NCBI RefSeq assembly: GCF_031583145.1
Contig: NZ_CP134050.1
Location: forward strand, 5,597,501 to 5,661,500
Length of the DNA: 64,000 nt
Direction of reading: 5' to 3'
Origin: Brevibacillus brevis
Lineage (GTDB): Bacteria > Bacillota > Bacilli > Brevibacillales > Brevibacillaceae
The notes beneath the pieces were generated by a model that saw nothing but the letters and a program-made list of their open reading frames with translations, did not search any database and was not told the DNA's origin. Shown here piece after piece: positions 60,328 to 64,000 of the stretch. The position numbers and the translations under genes were made by a program. Position 1 is the stretch's first letter. The number at the start of each line of letters is the position of its first letter.

Positions 60328-61128
60328 TTATTCTTTTTCCGCTAAAATGATAATCTCAACTCTCCGATTCCGCGAGCGGTTCTCCTCGTTGGAATTATCC
60401 ACGAGTGGCTTGTATTCGCCCAATCCCGCCACGGTAAATCGCGAGGAAGGTAAAGTGTATTCATCAACCATTTCCCGCATTACCGCAATAGCGCGCCCCG
60501 TCGAGAGCTCCCAGTTCGTTTTGTACGGACTGTGGGCGATAGGGACGTCGTCCGTATACCCTTCGATCCGCACCCGGTTGCCAAAGCGCTTGAGCACCCC
60601 CGCTACCGTCCCGACGACTTGCTTGCCTTGCGCTCTCAGCTCCGCCGAACCGCTCGCGAACAGGATGCTGACCGGCAGCCGAATTCTCAGCCCTTCTTCG
60701 GTCTCTTCAAAATCGAGGTTCAATTCGGCCAATGCGGAGGAAAGCTGTGTCCGTACGGTTTCCATATCGCGCTCAGCCGCATCCGTGTCCACCGACCCGA
60801 TCGGCGGAGCCGGCTTGGCGGTTGGCACATCGGGCTGCTCGCTCTGTGTCCCCGCCAGCGAGTTTTTCTTCGCCTCCAGCTCATGCACTTCCCGCTGCAG
60901 CTCCAGCTTTTGCAGATTCAACAGGTCCAGGCTTTCATGGACTTGCTGCAGCGTCGCCTGCTGCTGTGCCGTTTCTTTTTTGGCCTCTTCCCGCTCGACC
61001 TGGATATTGGCCTTCTGCGACGCCGCAATAATCACCACAATGACAAACAACAGCGTTATCAGGTCGCTATAGCTGAGCAGCCAGCTTTTTTCCAGCTCCT
61101 TTTCATCGTACAGGCGGTCATCAAGCAT
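60328..61128 (-). CDS. MotB-like stator protein
   Basis: 266 aa. A single N-terminal TM helix preceded by SWLLSYSDLITLL with the proton/sodium-carrying Asp22, then a coiled coil (45-95) and an OmpA/MotB peptidoglycan-binding domain (about 155-265, RIEGYTDDVPI and NRRVEIIILAE). It partners the MotA-like protein encoded just upstream; the genes overlap by 8 bp. Together they form an ion-driven stator for the flagellum or a related machine. Confidence 0.88.
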   Translation of the reverse strand: MLDDRLYDEKELEKSWLLSYSDLITLLFVIVVIIAASQKANIQVEREEAKKETAQQQATLQQVHESLDLLNLQKLELQREVHELEAKKNSLAGTQSEQPDVPTAKPAPPIGSVDTDAAERDMETVRTQLSSALAELNLDFEETEEGLRIRLPVSILFASGSAELRAQGKQVVGTVAGVLKRFGNRVRIEGYTDDVPIAHSPYKTNWELSTGRAIAVMREMVDEYTLPSSRFTVAGLGEYKPLVDNSNEENRSRNRRVEIIILAEKE

Positions 61129-61942
61129 AGCGATCCTGCCTTTCAATCGTTCCTTTCACGCTGCCCGCCTCTTTGATCAGCACCAGCTTCTGATCGCCCG
61201 GCAGGAACGAGTTCAGTTTTTCGAACAACAGGCGCGGCGTCTCCATCCGCTGCAAGCCGACGCACCCTTCGATAAACAGGCGCTTTTCAAACATTTCCCG
61301 GTCATACAGATCCATCAGCCGGTAGTAGCACGGCAGCGCGAACAGGTTGGCCAGGAGCGCTCCGTACAGCGTCGCAACGACGGCTGCACTCAAGCTGTGA
61401 CCCGTCACCGTAAAGTCGGAGAGCGATTTCAAGACCCCGGTCATCCCGAGCAACGTCCCCACGAGCCCCATCCCCGGCGCCAGCAAGCTGATCAGCCGAA
61501 AAAAGCCTGCGGACTGCTGGTAGCGGTACTGCTCGCCTTTCAGCTCGTTTTCCAGGATGAGGCGCAGCTCGTCCTCCGGCACGCCTTCGATCGCCAGAAG
61601 GCTGCCGCGCTGGACGAACGAGTCCTTCTCGTTCTGCAGCTCCTTTTCGAGCGCGATATATCCCTGTTCCTTTTGAACGAGCGCATAATAGTAGAAGCGC
61701 TTGATCGTCTCCTCGACGTTGCTCTCGCGCCCGTGGATCAACAGCCGGGCGATCTTTTTCAGATCGAGATGCTTGCGCTTGATCGCGTAGGAAATCACGA
61801 CGGCGAGCGCGACCAGCTCGATGGCTGTCGGGTTCAGCAGATCGGCGAGGCTGCCGTTCAGGTAGACCGCGTGGATGAAGATGAGGAGGACGGCTCCTAC
61901 CAGGAGGAGAGAGCGGCGTTTTGTGGTCTGAAAAACATTCAT
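61121..61942 (-). CDS. MotA-like stator protein
   Basis: 273 aa with four hydrophobic segments (about 10-30, 37-55, 150-172, 185-205) and the MotA/ExbB signature LISLLAPGMGLVGTLLGMTG. The cytoplasmic loop between helices 2 and 3 is about 95 residues, as in MotA. ATG start in an operon with the MotB-like gene. It could be the main MotA or a second stator set; the window holds no other. Confidence 0.85.
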   Translation of the reverse strand: MNVFQTTKRRSLLLVGAVLLIFIHAVYLNGSLADLLNPTAIELVALAVVISYAIKRKHLDLKKIARLLIHGRESNVEETIKRFYYYALVQKEQGYIALEKELQNEKDSFVQRGSLLAIEGVPEDELRLILENELKGEQYRYQQSAGFFRLISLLAPGMGLVGTLLGMTGVLKSLSDFTVTGHSLSAAVVATLYGALLANLFALPCYYRLMDLYDREMFEKRLFIEGCVGLQRMETPRLLFEKLNSFLPGDQKLVLIKEAGSVKGTIERQDRYA

Positions 61943-62047
61943 AACTATTGGTCAACCCCTGCATGATTAGTAAGTACCCAAACTTTTTACTCTATTCCTA
62001 CTCCTGATACTATCCGATAACAGAGTTATAGGGAAAGAGGTGAAATC

Positions 62048-62224
62048 ATGAATATCAATCAGCTTCATCAAGCTATCAACCTCAGTTTGCAAAAGCAGGT
62101 GCAAGATGCAGCAGCCACCCAGGCTGCGGTAATGCTGCAGGACTTCGCTCAGACGCAATCCAACATCAGAGCTGCTGAAGCGCCTCACCCTACTCTAGGA
62201 AAAACCATTGACATCCTTACCTAA
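62048..62224 (+). CDS. yjfB: YjfB-family putative motility protein
   Basis: 58 aa, soluble, Gln/Ala-rich helix, ending PTLGKTIDILT. The sequence MNINQLHQAINLSLQKQVQD fits the small YjfB family associated with motility genes. Ribosome-binding site AGAGGTGA. Upstream TCCGATAA (62013-62020) resembles a sigma-D -10 but without a TAAA -35. It is divergent from the stator genes. Confidence 0.75.
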   Translation: MNINQLHQAINLSLQKQVQDAAATQAAVMLQDFAQTQSNIRAAEAPHPTLGKTIDILT

Positions 62225-62253
62225 AAAAACGGTCGAGAAATCGACCGTTTTTT
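62223..62253 (+). terminator. bidirectional terminator between yjfB and fliT
   Basis: AAAAAACGGTCGA-GAAA-TCGACCGTTTTTT: 13-bp perfect stem with a GAAA loop and T/A runs on both sides. Confidence 0.95.
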
Positions 62254-62258
62254 CATGA

Positions 62259-62645
62259 TTATTTTTTTTGGTCAAAGAATGAGCTGAAGTAGGCAATATT
62301 CGAGTAATGGTTATACTTCTTCACCGTATTTTTCGTACTCGTGATACTGCCGATTTTTTCACCCAATGTCTCTTTTCTGCCGTTCATTACCGGCTCCAGA
62401 CGCTGATCAATGGCATATGCCTTGGCAATGTAGTTTCTCTTCTGGTCCTCAGACAGGGCCGTGCCACGATCGATGAGCTCTGATAGCTGATCCATTGTTT
62501 GTTGCCTCTCATCAAGCAAGCGAGACCATTCGTCAGGCTCCGAGTTTTCATCTAAAACGGATGATTCAAGTGCTACCGTTTGATCCAAGATCGTTTGCAA
62601 CAGGGCTTCCAGTTGGTTGTTCTCCACTCTAGTCACACCCTGCAT
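62259..62645 (-). CDS. fliT: flagellar protein FliT-like chaperone
   Basis: 128 aa, all-helical, directly after fliS (1 bp between stop and start). The segment LEALLQTILDQTVALESS and DEWSRLLDERQQTMDQLSELIDR fit Bacillus FliT. In B. subtilis FliT is a chaperone for FliD and sits in fliD-fliS-fliT, as here. Start ATG 62645 follows AGGG by five bases. Confidence 0.82.
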   Translation of the reverse strand: MQGVTRVENNQLEALLQTILDQTVALESSVLDENSEPDEWSRLLDERQQTMDQLSELIDRGTALSEDQKRNYIAKAYAIDQRLEPVMNGRKETLGEKIGSITSTKNTVKKYNHYSNIAYFSSFFDQKK

Positions 62646-62646
62646 C

Positions 62647-63024
62647 TCAACCCTGCTGTTTTGCGAGTTTCATCGCTTCTTTCCAAGTATCCCGGAATTG
62701 GATAAACAGATCCTCAACTTCATTCAAGATTTCGGTACTCTTTTTGAGGTTGGCTTCAATTAAACGGCGCATCATGTACTCATACATTGTCATAAATTGC
62801 TTCGAGATGGGAATGTCTCTATTCAATGTAATGATGAGTTCATTCAAAATGTCCTGAACACGAATATTGGCTTCGTGAGCTTGAGCAAATTGTCTCTCGC
62901 CTATGGAGTTTTTTGCCTGTCTGATAAATTTAATGGCGCCATTATACAGCATTAAGGTAAGTTCAGATGGGGTCGCTGTAGTCACTTGATTGTTTTGATA
63001 AGTTTTCGCAGGATTTTGTATCAT
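62647..63024 (-). CDS. fliS: flagellin export chaperone FliS
   Basis: 125 aa. Typical FliS: NQVTTATPSELTLMLYNGAIKFIRQA at the N-terminus and VQDILNELIITLNRDI in the middle. It binds the flagellin C-terminus before export. AGGGAGC lies nine bases before the ATG. Confidence 0.97.
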   Translation of the reverse strand: MIQNPAKTYQNNQVTTATPSELTLMLYNGAIKFIRQAKNSIGERQFAQAHEANIRVQDILNELIITLNRDIPISKQFMTMYEYMMRRLIEANLKKSTEILNEVEDLFIQFRDTWKEAMKLAKQQG

Positions 63025-63048
63025 AGACTCATAGCTCCCTTCTTCTTT

Positions 63049-64000
63049 TTATTGCATGAGATTCGCAAACCAGCCGCCCTGTGAGTTAAACTTGGAAATG
63101 GCAGTTTCCATTGCGGTGTACTGTTTCCAATATCGATTCTCAATTTTTGCCAATCGGTCTTCCCATGTATCAATATCCAAATCCAGCTTTTTTAAATTTA
63201 ACCCGATTGTACTTGTGTCAGCTGTGGAGCCCGATCCACTGCTGCCCGCCTTTTCAGTAATTTGCTTCATGGAATCGTTAATTTGGCTATAGAGACGCTC
63301 AAAAACCCCGGATTGCTGGAATTTTTGTTCGGGAGTAGTTGCAGAGCTGCCCGGTAGTTTCGTCAATAATTGAATAACCTCATCGGGATTCGTGGTTAAT
63401 GCCTCTCTCAGTTTGTCCTCATCCACGTACAGCTTTCCTTTTTCGTAGTAATTCTTCGTGGTGATACCAATTTTACTCATATTATCGTACTTCGTAAGTC
63501 CAGGAACGGACGTATTAAAGCTACTACGCATAGAGGATACTGCAGAACTTAGAATAGAATCTCTCCGGAGAATTCCACTTTTCGCTTTATCTTCCCATTT
63601 TGAAATCTGGTCATCTGTCATATCAGAACGCTCTGAATCGATGAGCGGTTGATAACTCTTATAAACATCTTCTGTTAGCTTTTTATTGATCGTGTCAATT
63701 ACAGAATTGTATTTGTCAATAAATTCTTTGATTGACGAAACCATAGAGTCCACGTCAGTGGTAACTGAAATGCTCACTGGCGAATTGGCAGCAGTTAATT
63801 GCTTTGCAGAGAACTGCATATTGTCGTAAGTAAAATTGTTGCTTGAAATTTTGAGGGTAGCTCCGTTGATAATCACTTCCCCCTCAACTAGATCTTTCCC
63901 TTTCGAAACACCTGATGCTGCAACTGTCGTGTCAATGGCACCAATACCTAAATTGTTGCTTCCACTCACATTGCCAATGGTGAAGTTACTCGCATCACCG
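63049..64000 (-). CDS. fliD: flagellar hook-associated protein 2 (filament cap), partial
   Basis: The 3' 317 codons of fliD; the start lies beyond the right edge. Seen: the FliD C-terminal domain (SISVTTDVDSMVSSIKEFIDKYNSVIDTINKKL) and KLREALTTNPDEVIQLLT. FliD caps the filament and helps flagellin polymerise. It leads fliS-fliT and has no cysteine in the visible part. Confidence 0.95.
   Translation of the reverse strand, partial: GDASNFTIGNVSGSNNLGIGAIDTTVAASGVSKGKDLVEGEVIINGATLKISSNNFTYDNMQFSAKQLTAANSPVSISVTTDVDSMVSSIKEFIDKYNSVIDTINKKLTEDVYKSYQPLIDSERSDMTDDQISKWEDKAKSGILRRDSILSSAVSSMRSSFNTSVPGLTKYDNMSKIGITTKNYYEKGKLYVDEDKLREALTTNPDEVIQLLTKLPGSSATTPEQKFQQSGVFERLYSQINDSMKQITEKAGSSGSGSTADTSTIGLNLKKLDLDIDTWEDRLAKIENRYWKQYTAMETAISKFNSQGGWFANLMQ

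Overview
This is a chromosomal segment from a motile, moderately high-GC, low-GC-lineage Firmicute. A Brevibacillus-like member of the Bacillales is the best guess. The reasons are the Bacillus-type gene neighbourhoods (hprK next to a YvoF-type acyltransferase and then the his operon; uvrB-uvrA; ftsE-ftsX-ctpB-minJ; argC-B-D-carA-carB-argF; hpf-secA-prfB; fliD-fliS-fliT), a LexA box of Bacillus type, a perfect sigma-H promoter, Spo0A-box-like sites, AGGAGG ribosome-binding sites and frequent GTG/TTG starts. The genus is an inference. I see no rRNA, tRNA, CRISPR array, prophage or insertion sequence. Almost all genes lie on the minus strand.

Layout. 1-5.7 kb: a TAXI-type TRAP transporter (binding lipoprotein, DUF1850 protein, fused permease cut by the window edge) behind a textbook sigma-54 promoter and a perfect cre site, next to the sigma-54 activator and sensor kinase that presumably control it. 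5.8-13.0 kb: a GNAT acetyltransferase and the complete hisZGDBHAF-IE operon. 13.2-14.7 kb: acyltransferase and hprK. 14.9-17.1 kb (plus strand): an agr-like quorum-sensing locus (kinase, AgrB protease, and a 47-aa AgrD-like peptide that lacks the usual cysteine). 17.1-23.1 kb: YvlD-type membrane protein, HD-domain protein, uvrA and uvrB under a LexA box. 23.3-26.1 kb: a lone FlgD-like protein with three C-terminal repeats, and a secreted YcdB/PepSY-type protein.

26.2-32.0 kb: ftsE, ftsX, an M23 hydrolase with coiled coil, ctpB and minJ, a cell-wall and division cluster. 32.3-36.4 kb: an iron-type alcohol dehydrogenase and argG-argH. 36.5-39.7 kb: a small uncharacterised protein, a histidine phosphatase, and an operon of a 25-aa peptide, a DUF5317 protein and a membrane HD-GYP protein preceded by a tandem 60-bp repeat. 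40-48.4 kb: argC-argB-argD and carA-carB-argF. argC, carA and argG promoters each carry the same pair of ARG boxes sitting on the -35 and -10 elements, so the arginine genes form one regulon.

48.5-53.4 kb: cytochrome c lipoprotein, YciI-like and glyoxalase-fold proteins, prfB with its programmed +1 frameshift, an unknown gene and a secreted subtilase. 53.5-58.4 kb: secA (without the zinc-binding tail), hpf under a sigma-H promoter, an HD-GYP protein and a cold-shock protein. 58.4-62.2 kb: amino-acid ABC transporter permease and binding protein (no ATPase) with DnaA boxes upstream, a MotA/MotB-like stator pair and YjfB. 62.2-64 kb: fliT, fliS and the 3' part of fliD.

The points most worth following up are the cysteine-less AgrD beside an intact AgrB, the tandem repeat before the peptide/HD-GYP operon, the sigma-54/cre control of the TRAP operon, the DnaA-box cluster, and the identical double-ARG-box promoters.
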